A DNA stretch of 64,000 nt from Peptoniphilus_A sp001811425 (GTDB lineage Bacteria; Bacillota; Clostridia; Tissierellales; Peptoniphilaceae): the NCBI RefSeq assembly GCF_001811425.1, contig NZ_KV804709.1, positions 62,001-126,000 of the forward strand, in the 5' to 3' direction. The notes beneath the pieces were generated by a model that saw only the letters and a program-made list of their open reading frames with translations, did not search any database and was not told the DNA's origin. Shown piece after piece: positions 28,579 through 36,508 of the stretch (position 1 is its first letter; each line of letters begins with the position of its first letter). A program made the position numbers and the translations under genes.

Positions 28579-28720
28579 ATTTAAAAAATTTTTATGAATT
28601 GTAATTTTAAAGACGACACAAAATTTTTATGCCTTGTAAAAACAAAAGCGACACAAAATTTTTTATGCCTTGTAAGAACAAAGGCGACACAAAAAATTTT
28701 GCTAAGCTTTAATTTTAAAG
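28579..28720. repeat. Degenerate tandem repeat, period 35-36 bp
   Basis: Units beginning CGACACAAAATTTTT and continuing ATGCCTTGTAA start at 28614, 28649 and 28685; weaker units flank them at about 28579 and 28720. The third unit diverges after its first 16 bases. It lies downstream of the 28496 promoter and upstream of the 28825 promoter, in non-coding sequence. Confidence 0.65.
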
Positions 28721-28824
28721 TCACCACAAAAATTTAAAAGCTATTAATTTTTTAAGCAAGTTTCACGGAAATAATGTTAAGGAATTTTCTAGCATTTTAT
28801 GGGTTTTTGTAATAAGTTTTTAAT

Positions 28825-28853
28825 TTGAAAAGCTTTTTCTTTTGTAATACAAT
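28825..28853 (+). promoter_or_regulatory. Proximal promoter of the stalk-domain lipoprotein
   Basis: TTGAAA (28825-28830), 17 bases, TACAAT (28848-28853). The predicted start near 28860 is just before AGGAGG (28863-28868), giving a leader of about 14 nt. Confidence 0.65.
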
Positions 28854-28873
28854 GAAAAAAATAGGAGGTATTT

Positions 28874-30634
28874 ATGAAAAAGAAAATTTTAGCTATTTTA
28901 CTTGTACTTGTAGCTGCCATGACTCTTGGCGCTTGCAGTGCAAACACGACATCTTACCTAGACTCAGCCCAAAAGGTTGCAGACTGGAAGGGCTCAAAAG
29001 TTTCAGGAAAGCTTGAATACAATGTTGAAGTTAAAGATCCTGAAAGTGGAGAAACTGAAAAAATTAATTTCCCTGTAAGTCTTACTGGCGAACAAATGGG
29101 AAGAGACAAAGCTCATGTTGTTATGAACATGGACTTCTCAAAGTTTAAAGAACTCATTGCTAAAAAGGCTGGTTCAGACGAAGAAATTGCAAGTCTTAAC
29201 AAAGATGTGCCTGACAAAATTAAAATGGATATCTTTGTAAAAGATAATGAAGTTATTATGTCAAAGGACATCTTCGCCCTAGCTGGAGATGGACTTAAGG
29301 ACATAAAGGAAGACTACATCTCAATTGCCAATGAAGAAAATGGTCTTTCACCAAAGGCTACTAAATATTTTAGCTCTGAAGAATTTAAAACTGATTTATT
29401 AGATTTAATGAACACTGCTTCTAAAGAAATTAAGCAAGGAATTGACTACAAGGTTGAAGGCAACACTTACACTTTAAACACTACAAGTGATGCTGTTATC
29501 GATGAATTCATCAAATATGCTGATAGCATTATGAAAAATTGGGACGCTGTTTCAACAAGCGCTCTTAAAATTGTTGACAAGGCTGGTCTTCCATTAGGTG
29601 AAGAAGAAAAGAAAGATTTCAAAGAACTTAACAAGGAATACAAGGCAGAAGATTTAAAGGAAGCTGCTAAGGGAATCAAAGAAACTATTAAAGGGTCAAG
29701 TCTTTCTGAAAAAACTACTTTTGAAGAAAATAAATGTAAACAAGAACTTGCTCTTACATTTAACTTTGCTGAATTCGTAAAAGTTTCTGTTAAGGGAAAT
29801 GTTGATACAGTTAAGGATGAAACTGTAAAAATTAATTTCCCAACTTCAGTTAAGAAATTAACTATGGACGAATATTTAAAGTTAATAATGCCAGAAATGA
29901 ATACAAACTTTGTTACTGTTAGGGTAAATGGAGAAGACATCACTTTTGATGATATGGAGGCTCTTCCACAAATTATCAATGACAGAACTATGCTTGGAGC
30001 TCGTACTTTCTACGAAAAAATCGGCGCTAAAGTTGATTGGAATGGAAAGGACAAGACTGTAACTGTTACTAAGGGTAGTGACAAGATTGTCCTTACAATT
30101 GGTGCTAACAAAGCTCTTGTAAATGGCAAAGAAGTTGCCCTTGATTCACCTGCAACTATTATCAAAGACAGAACTTACATCCCAGTAAGATTTGTTTCAG
30201 AAGCTTTTGGCTACAAGGTTAAATACGATGCAAACGAAGGAATGCCAATAGTTGACATCTTTAACATCACTGAAAAAGAACTTGCAGACAAGCTTCTTCA
30301 AATTGAAAAAGAAGAAAATTATAAGATGCTTGCTTCTATGAAGTCTGACCTTAAAGACGAAGAAGTTGTAAAAACTTTAAAAGAACTTTATGAAGGCGAA
30401 GAACTTGATAAAATTCTTGCAGCAAAGGCTGACCTTGACAAAAATCCTGAACTTTTAAAGAAATACCAAGACCTAGTTAAAAAGGAAATGGAAGATCTTT
30501 TAGGTGACGACAAGGAAGAAGCAAAGGAAGCTGACAAGAAGGAAGATAAAGAAGTTAAAGAAGAAAAAGTTGCTGAAAAGACAGAAAAATCTGCAGAAAA
30601 AGCAGCAAAAATTTTATTTTCAGTAATTAAATAA
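28874..30634 (+). CDS. Lipoprotein with copper amine oxidase N-terminal-like (stalk) domain
   Basis: The signal peptide ends in the lipobox LGAC (Cys21), so the protein is membrane-anchored outside. Residues about 22-340 form a domain rich in Lys and Asp that I do not recognise. Residues about 350-455 are a Cu_amine_oxidN1/stalk module: VRVNGEDITF, INDRTMLGARTFYEKIGAKVDW, then IKDRTYIPVRFVSEAFGYKV. The C-terminal 120 residues are helical and end in a Lys/Glu-rich low-complexity tail. Stalk modules of this type are common in Clostridia surface proteins and do not imply copper enzymology. AGGAGG lies five bases before the ATG. Monocistronic, ended by a strong terminator. Confidence 0.82.
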   Translation: MKKKILAILLVLVAAMTLGACSANTTSYLDSAQKVADWKGSKVSGKLEYNVEVKDPESGETEKINFPVSLTGEQMGRDKAHVVMNMDFSKFKELIAKKAGSDEEIASLNKDVPDKIKMDIFVKDNEVIMSKDIFALAGDGLKDIKEDYISIANEENGLSPKATKYFSSEEFKTDLLDLMNTASKEIKQGIDYKVEGNTYTLNTTSDAVIDEFIKYADSIMKNWDAVSTSALKIVDKAGLPLGEEEKKDFKELNKEYKAEDLKEAAKGIKETIKGSSLSEKTTFEENKCKQELALTFNFAEFVKVSVKGNVDTVKDETVKINFPTSVKKLTMDEYLKLIMPEMNTNFVTVRVNGEDITFDDMEALPQIINDRTMLGARTFYEKIGAKVDWNGKDKTVTVTKGSDKIVLTIGANKALVNGKEVALDSPATIIKDRTYIPVRFVSEAFGYKVKYDANEGMPIVDIFNITEKELADKLLQIEKEENYKMLASMKSDLKDEEVVKTLKELYEGEELDKILAAKADLDKNPELLKKYQDLVKKEMEDLLGDDKEEAKEADKKEDKEVKEEKVAEKTEKSAEKAAKILFSVIK

Positions 30635-30650
30635 GTTTAAAGAAAAAGTT

Positions 30651-30683
30651 ATCCCAAGGGCACAGGCTCTTGGGATTTTTTTG
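30651..30683 (+). terminator. Terminator after the stalk-domain lipoprotein
   Basis: ATCCCAAGGGC pairs with GCTCTTGGGAT around ACAG and is followed by seven T. Confidence 0.9.
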
Positions 30684-30846
30684 TCATAAAAAATTTCCAT
30701 CTATATTTTCTCAGCTTGAGAAAAATTTTTCATGGAAACTAAATTTTTTATATTTCAGAATTAGACTACTTATAAACTATTCTTTATGATAATATATAGT
30801 AGTATTTAGAATAAAATTATAAAAAATTATACTATATGGGGGATTC

Positions 30847-33375
30847 ATGAAAATATTAAAAAGAGACAAGAGAGAGGTTACTTTTGACCATTTGAAGATA
30901 AAAAATGCCATTGAAAAGGCCTTTGATTCTGTAGGTAAGGTTTACGATGACAAGGTCATAAATAATTATGCTCTCGACATCAAAGATAGGCTTTTGGAAA
31001 ATTATGATCCCAAGAATCCTCCCACTGTTGAGGAAATTCAGGATCTAGTTGAGCTAAAGCTAATCGACGAGAAGGAAATCGAAGTTGTAAAGGCCTACAT
31101 CCTTTACAGAAATAGACATTCTGAAGAAAGACAAATTTTGGACAAGTTTGCTAATTTTATTACAGACGAAAATGTCCTTAAGGTTTTAAAGTTTGTCAGA
31201 AAAAATTACGACCCAAAGAAATACGAGCTGGAAAATTTATACAAGAAGTTTGAATCTTTTGTGAAAAAGGATCAAAGTCAAGATGCCTATCTTTCTGAAA
31301 TCATAAAGGCTGCCAGTGAACTAACTGACAAGGACTCACCTAAGTGGGAGTTTATTGCTGCCCTATTTTTAAATTATGATTTGGAAAAGAAAATTGCAGA
31401 AAATTTGCGCGACATCAATATAAATAATTTCTACGAAAAAATTAAATTTTTAACTGAAAAAAATCTCTACGGAAAATATATTTTGGAAAATTATTCTCGC
31501 GAGGAAATTTTAGAGCTTGAAAATTATATTGATAATTCAAGAAATCAGCTTTTAAATTATTCTGGTCTTGACCTTCTCATTAAGAGATATGTCATAAGAA
31601 GTCATGACGGCAGGTTTGTGGAAAGCATCCAAGAGATGTTCATGGGCATAGCCATGCACCTTGCCATACCTGAAAAAAATAAAATTTACTGGGCAAAGAA
31701 ATTTTACGACATCTATTCCACGCTAAAGGTCACAGTTGCAACTCCAACTATGTCCAATGCGAGAAAGCCTTATAACCAGCTTTCTTCTTGCTTTATTGAC
31801 ACAGTGCCAGACACTTTAAAGGGAATTTATCGATCTATTGATAATTTTGCACAAATCTCAAAACATGGCGGCGGAATGGGTCTTTACTTTGGCAAGGTTC
31901 GTGCAACTGGCTCAGACATAAGGGGCTTTAAGGGCGTTGCTGGTGGAGTAATAAGGTGGATTAAGCTTGCCAACGATACTGCTGTCGCTGTTGACCAACT
32001 TGGTGTTCGTCAAGGCTCTGTTGCCTGTTATTTAGATGCTTGGCACAAGGACATTCCAGAATTTTTGCAACTTAGGACCAATAATGGCGACGACAGAATG
32101 AAGGCACATGACATCTTCCCTGCCATTTGCTATCCAAATCTATTCTTTGAACTTGCAGAAAAGGACATCAACGCTCCTTGGTATATGTTTGATCCTCATG
32201 AAATTTTGGAGAAGAAGGGTTATTCTCTTGAAGATTTTTACGGCAAGGAATGGGAAGAAAAATATAGGGAATGTATTGCAGATAAGAATATTTCTAGGCG
32301 TGAAATGAGCGTCAAAGACTTAGTGAGACTTATTATAAAGTCTCTTACAGAAACGGGAACTCCTTTTGCCTTTTACAGGGACAATGTCAATGAAATGAAT
32401 CCAAATAAGCACAAGGGCATGATTTATTCTTCCAACCTTTGCACAGAAATCATGCAAAATATGTCTGCCATTGAAACTCTTGACACAAGTATAGAAAATA
32501 TTGACGGCGAAGAAATTATTGTCACAAAGACAAGACCAGGCGACTTTGTTGTATGTAACCTTGCCTCCCTTGTCCTTGGCAATATTGACCTAGAGGACGA
32601 CCAAGGCTTAAAGGACATTGTTGCCACAACAGTAAGGGCCCTTGATAATGTAATCGACTTGAATTACTATCCAATACCTTATGCCAAGGTAACAAATAGG
32701 AAATACAGGTCCATTGGGCTTGGCACATCTGGTTATCATCACGCCCTTGTAAAAGCTGGCATGGCATTTTCTGATATAGAAGACCACTTGAAGTGGGCAG
32801 ATGATGTTTACGAGAGGATAAATTATCATGCCATCACTGCCTCCATGGAGATTGCAAAAGAAAAAGGCTCTTACGACTTCTTTGAAGGCTCTGATTGGCA
32901 AAGCGGCGAGTATTTTGACCTCAGAGACTACAAGGATGACAAGTGGAATAGACTTAGGGAAGATGTAAAAAATAATGGGCTTAGAAATGGTTATATAATA
33001 GCAATAGCTCCAACAGGTTCAACTTCAATTATATCTGCAACTACTGCTGGCGTTGACCCAGTTATGAATAGGTACTTCTTGGAAGAAAAGAAGGGCTCAA
33101 TCCTACCTAGAGTTGCTCCAGATTTGACTCCACAAACCTTTTGGCTTTATGAAAATGCTCACGAGCTAGACCAAAATTTTGTAATTGAAGCTGCTGCCAT
33201 TCGTCAAAGGCACATTGACCAGTCTCAATCAATTAATTTTTATATAACTACAGACTTTACAATGAGAAAAATTTTAAATCTCTACATCAAAGCCGCTAAG
33301 GAAAAGATAAAGTCAGTTTACTATGTCAGAAGCAAGTCGCTAGAAGTTGAAGACTGCGACTACTGTGCGTCATAA
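30847..33375 (+). CDS. nrdA: Class I ribonucleoside-diphosphate reductase, alpha subunit
   Basis: Reduces ribonucleotides to deoxyribonucleotides with NrdB. Residues 1-90 are an ATP-cone (KRDKREVTFDHLKIKNAIEKAF), the allosteric activity site. The catalytic barrel includes NQLSSCF (first redox Cys), SKHGGGMGLYF, the thiyl-radical Cys in NLCTEI and the second redox Cys in VVCNLASL. The radical-transfer region and the terminal redox pair DCDYCAS are intact. 842 aa fits class I NrdA. nrdB follows after 18 bases with AGGAGG. A TTTAGA-17-TATACT sequence ends only 13 bases before the ATG and is a doubtful promoter. Confidence 0.95.
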   Translation: MKILKRDKREVTFDHLKIKNAIEKAFDSVGKVYDDKVINNYALDIKDRLLENYDPKNPPTVEEIQDLVELKLIDEKEIEVVKAYILYRNRHSEERQILDKFANFITDENVLKVLKFVRKNYDPKKYELENLYKKFESFVKKDQSQDAYLSEIIKAASELTDKDSPKWEFIAALFLNYDLEKKIAENLRDININNFYEKIKFLTEKNLYGKYILENYSREEILELENYIDNSRNQLLNYSGLDLLIKRYVIRSHDGRFVESIQEMFMGIAMHLAIPEKNKIYWAKKFYDIYSTLKVTVATPTMSNARKPYNQLSSCFIDTVPDTLKGIYRSIDNFAQISKHGGGMGLYFGKVRATGSDIRGFKGVAGGVIRWIKLANDTAVAVDQLGVRQGSVACYLDAWHKDIPEFLQLRTNNGDDRMKAHDIFPAICYPNLFFELAEKDINAPWYMFDPHEILEKKGYSLEDFYGKEWEEKYRECIADKNISRREMSVKDLVRLIIKSLTETGTPFAFYRDNVNEMNPNKHKGMIYSSNLCTEIMQNMSAIETLDTSIENIDGEEIIVTKTRPGDFVVCNLASLVLGNIDLEDDQGLKDIVATTVRALDNVIDLNYYPIPYAKVTNRKYRSIGLGTSGYHHALVKAGMAFSDIEDHLKWADDVYERINYHAITASMEIAKEKGSYDFFEGSDWQSGEYFDLRDYKDDKWNRLREDVKNNGLRNGYIIAIAPTGSTSIISATTAGVDPVMNRYFLEEKKGSILPRVAPDLTPQTFWLYENAHELDQNFVIEAAAIRQRHIDQSQSINFYITTDFTMRKILNLYIKAAKEKIKSVYYVRSKSLEVEDCDYCAS

Positions 33376-33393
33376 ATTATAATAGGAGGAATT

Positions 33394-34434
33394 ATGAAAC
33401 TTTCAAAGAGAGGTCTCTTTAACGAAAAGGGAGACATTGAAACATCTAAGAGAAGAGTTATTAACGGAAACACAACAAACTTAAATGATTTTAACAACCT
33501 TAAGTATAGCTGGACGAGCGACTGGTATCGCCAAGCCATGAATAATTTTTGGATACCAGAAGAAATCAATCTTTCCCAAGATGTAAAGGACTATAGGCTT
33601 TTAGATGTCCACGAAAAGACTGCCTACGACAAAATTTTGTCTTTTCTTATTTATCTTGATTCACTACAAACTGCACAAATTCCAAAACTTCAATCCTATG
33701 TAACGGCAAATGAAATAAATTTGTGCCTATCAATCCAAGGTTATCAAGAGTCCATTCACTCTCAATCTTATTCCTATATTTTGGACACAATTTGCTCTCC
33801 TGAAGAGAGGGAAGAAATCCTCTACCAATATAAGGACGACGAAGTCCTCTTAAAGAGAAATAAATTTATTGGCGACCAATACCAAGATTTTTATGAAGAT
33901 GAAAATATTGACAACTTCATGAAGGCCCTTATTGCAAATTATATTTTGGAGGGAATTTATTTCTACTCAGGCTTCTCCTTCTTCTACAATCTTGGCAGAA
34001 TGGGCAAGATGCCTGGCACAGTTTCTGAAATAAGATACATCAACAGAGACGAGAACACTCACCTTTGGCTCTTTAGAAGTATTATTCTTGAAATGAAAAA
34101 GGAAAATCCAGAAATATTTACTGATGAAAATATAAAAAAATATAAAGAGATGCTTAAAAAAGGTGTTGAAGAAGAAATCTCTTGGGGTAAGTATGTCATA
34201 GGCGATGAAATTAGAGGTCTAAATGAAAAAATGATCCAAGACTACATTATGTATCTTGGCAACTTGCGTTCAAGAAATTTAGGTTTTGGAAATCTCTTTG
34301 AAGAGAACACTGAAGAGCCTGAATCTATGAAGTGGGTCAGCGAATACTCCGATCCAAATCAAATTAAGACAGACTTTTTTGAAGCAAAGCCATCTGCTTA
34401 TTCAAAATCTTCTGTAATCGAAGACGACCTTTAA
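33394..34434 (+). CDS. nrdB: Class I ribonucleotide reductase, beta subunit
   Basis: Ferritin-like radical subunit. Expected metal ligands and radical tyrosine are all present: Asp in YLDSLQTAQ, Glu and His in QESIHSQSY with the radical Tyr at the end of that motif, a second ligand helix ILEGIYFYSGFSFFYN, and Glu/His in RDENTHLWLF. 346 aa is usual. Because the tyrosine is conserved, a diiron or dimanganese tyrosyl radical is expected, which requires oxygen or a NrdI-type activator. No nrdI is beside it. Ends before a terminator. Confidence 0.95.
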   Translation: MKLSKRGLFNEKGDIETSKRRVINGNTTNLNDFNNLKYSWTSDWYRQAMNNFWIPEEINLSQDVKDYRLLDVHEKTAYDKILSFLIYLDSLQTAQIPKLQSYVTANEINLCLSIQGYQESIHSQSYSYILDTICSPEEREEILYQYKDDEVLLKRNKFIGDQYQDFYEDENIDNFMKALIANYILEGIYFYSGFSFFYNLGRMGKMPGTVSEIRYINRDENTHLWLFRSIILEMKKENPEIFTDENIKKYKEMLKKGVEEEISWGKYVIGDEIRGLNEKMIQDYIMYLGNLRSRNLGFGNLFEENTEEPESMKWVSEYSDPNQIKTDFFEAKPSAYSKSSVIEDDL

Positions 34435-34448
34435 TAGCAATAAATTTT

Positions 34449-34473
34449 AGCCGGATCTTGTATCCGGTTTTTT
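34449..34473 (+). terminator. Terminator after nrdAB
   Basis: CCGGAT and ATCCGG pair around CTTGT, followed by six T. Confidence 0.85.
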
Positions 34474-34523
34474 AATTAAAAATTTTAAGCTACATAATTC
34501 ATCCCAATAAAATTAGGAGGATA

Positions 34524-36371
34524 ATGATGGAAGATAGAGACAATAATAATAAGAGACCACAGTATAATTTGCTGAGATATTATTTAGTTGTCATCTTGGC
34601 AGTTTTTGCACTTAACTGGTTGATTCTTCCCATGCTTTCACAAAACAGCATGGAGAACGCAGCCTATTCCGACTTTAGAAGAAATTTGAGCCAGGGAAAA
34701 ATTGAGGAAGTAAACTTTAGACAGGACCAAATTCTTTACACCCTAAAGGATGAAAAGAAAATTTACAAGACTGGAAAGATGGAAGACCCAGACCTTGTTA
34801 AAGATTTGGAAGAAAAAGATGTAAAATACTCTTCAGAAATTCCTGAAAAGCCAAGTTTATTTATGTCCTTTATAATGACTTGGGGAATTCCAATTTTGTT
34901 ATTTTTCTTTTTACAAAGAGCCTTTGCCAAGAAAATGGCAGGCATGACTGGTGGTCCTGGAGGAATTTTTGGCGGCGGAAAGAAAATTGAAAAATACGAA
35001 CCCAATGGCGAAACTGTAAACTTTGATGATGTGGCAGGTCAAGAGGAGGCAGAGGAATCTCTCGTTGAAATTGTTGACTACCTAAAAAATCCACAGAAGT
35101 ACACAAAGATTGGGGCAAAGTGTCCAAAGGGAGCCCTACTTGTTGGACCTCCAGGAACTGGTAAGACCCTACTTGCAAGAGCAGTTGCTGGCGAAAGCCA
35201 TGTGCCTTTCTTCTCCATAGCAGGTTCTGAATTTGTGGAAATGTTCGTTGGTCGTGGAGCTGCAAGAGTGAGAGAACTTTTTGAAGAAGCGAAGAAAAAT
35301 GCTCCTTGCATTATTTTTATAGACGAAATCGACACAATTGGAAAGAAGAGAGACTCAGCAGGAATTTCAGGTAACGACGAGAGAGAGCAAACTCTAAACC
35401 AACTTTTGACTGAGATGGATGGTTTTGACGGCAACATTGGCATAGTAATGCTTGCAGCAACAAATAGACCAGAAATTTTAGACCCAGCCCTACTAAGGCC
35501 AGGAAGGTTTGATAGACAAATCAGAGTTGAACTTCCAACACTAAAGGACAGAATTGAAATATTAAAGGTTCACGCCAAGAGATATCAAATGGAAGATGAC
35601 ATTGACTATTCACTTATTGCAAGGTCAACTGCCGGTGCATCTGGTGCCCAACTTGCAAATATTTTAAATGAAGCTGCCCTTCGTGCAGTTAGAATGGGTC
35701 ACGACAAAGTTCGTCAAGAGGACATTCAAGAGTCCATAGAAGTTGTAATTGCAGGCGCACAAAGAAAGCAAGATATACTATCTCCAGAAGAAAAGAAGAG
35801 GGTATCCTACCACGAAATTGGTCACGCCCTTGTTGCTGCCCTTCAAACTGGTTCTGAACCTGTAGAAAAAATTACAATTATACCAAGGACTTCAGGAGCC
35901 CTGGGCTACACTATGCAGGTACCAAAGGATGAAAAAAATCTTTACACAAGAGAAGATCTTATAAACCACATCACAACTCTTTGTGGTGGTCGTGCAGCAG
36001 AAGAAGTTATCTTTAACGAAGTTTCAACTGGCGCTGCCAACGACATTGAAAAGGCGACAGAAACTGCCAGGGCAATGATAACTCAATATGGCATGGCTGA
36101 CGAGTTTGGCATGGTTAAGTTCCAAGATTCTGGCTCAAGATATATGGGCGATAATGGAAACATGAACTGCTCTGAAGAAACGCGAAAAGAAATTGACGAC
36201 TTAATGGTAAAAATAGTAAAGAGTGCCCAAGAAAATGCAAGAAAATTAATTGCAGACAACAGAGATGCCATGAAGGAACTTGCAGAGTTCTTGCTTGAAG
36301 AAGAAACCATAACAGGCAAGCAGTTTATGGAAATTTTATCAAAATACAAAAATTTTGATGAAGAAAAATAA
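34524..36371 (+). CDS. ftsH: ATP-dependent zinc metalloprotease FtsH
   Basis: Membrane-anchored AAA+ protease for quality control. Two membrane helices (about 18-38 and 112-131) flank a small outside domain. The AAA+ module has Walker A GPPGTGKT (about 208-215), Walker B IIFIDEID, the pore motif MFVGRGAARV and second region of homology RPEILDPALLRPGRFDRQ. The protease domain has HEIGH (about 430) and the third zinc ligand Asp in STGAANDIEKAT. Two adjacent ATGs (34524, 34527) follow AGGAGG; the second is better spaced. 615 aa is usual. Monocistronic. Confidence 0.96.
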   Translation: MMEDRDNNNKRPQYNLLRYYLVVILAVFALNWLILPMLSQNSMENAAYSDFRRNLSQGKIEEVNFRQDQILYTLKDEKKIYKTGKMEDPDLVKDLEEKDVKYSSEIPEKPSLFMSFIMTWGIPILLFFFLQRAFAKKMAGMTGGPGGIFGGGKKIEKYEPNGETVNFDDVAGQEEAEESLVEIVDYLKNPQKYTKIGAKCPKGALLVGPPGTGKTLLARAVAGESHVPFFSIAGSEFVEMFVGRGAARVRELFEEAKKNAPCIIFIDEIDTIGKKRDSAGISGNDEREQTLNQLLTEMDGFDGNIGIVMLAATNRPEILDPALLRPGRFDRQIRVELPTLKDRIEILKVHAKRYQMEDDIDYSLIARSTAGASGAQLANILNEAALRAVRMGHDKVRQEDIQESIEVVIAGAQRKQDILSPEEKKRVSYHEIGHALVAALQTGSEPVEKITIIPRTSGALGYTMQVPKDEKNLYTREDLINHITTLCGGRAAEEVIFNEVSTGAANDIEKATETARAMITQYGMADEFGMVKFQDSGSRYMGDNGNMNCSEETRKEIDDLMVKIVKSAQENARKLIADNRDAMKELAEFLLEEETITGKQFMEILSKYKNFDEEK

Positions 36372-36403
36372 TTTGATTAAGAAAAAACATCTTGATTAAG
36401 AAG

Positions 36404-36427
36404 AAGGCGGCTGAGGCTGCCTTTTTT
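36404..36427 (+). terminator. Terminator after ftsH
   Basis: AAGGCGGC pairs with GCTGCCTT around TGAG, followed by six T. Confidence 0.85.
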
Positions 36428-36436
36428 GTTTGCCAA

Positions 36437-36470
36437 AAAAAATCCTAGAGGCAAAACTCTAGGATTTTTA
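36437..36470 (-). terminator. Terminator after the SLH-C69 peptidase
   Basis: AAAATCCTAGAG and CTCTAGGATTTT form a 12-bp perfect stem; T-runs on both strands make it bidirectional. It faces the ftsH terminator. Confidence 0.88.
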
Positions 36471-36508
36471 GTAATATAAATTGAATAATATTTTCAAGAA
36501 TCTTTATT

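Noticed and set aside
28579..28720. CRISPR-like array
   Set aside because: Only three to five degenerate units with no distinct spacers between them, and no cas genes nearby; it is a plain tandem repeat.
30785..30840. NrdR boxes upstream of nrdA
   Set aside because: An AATATATAGTAG stretch resembles half of an NrdR box, but the 16-bp palindrome matches only about 11 positions and no properly spaced second box is seen.
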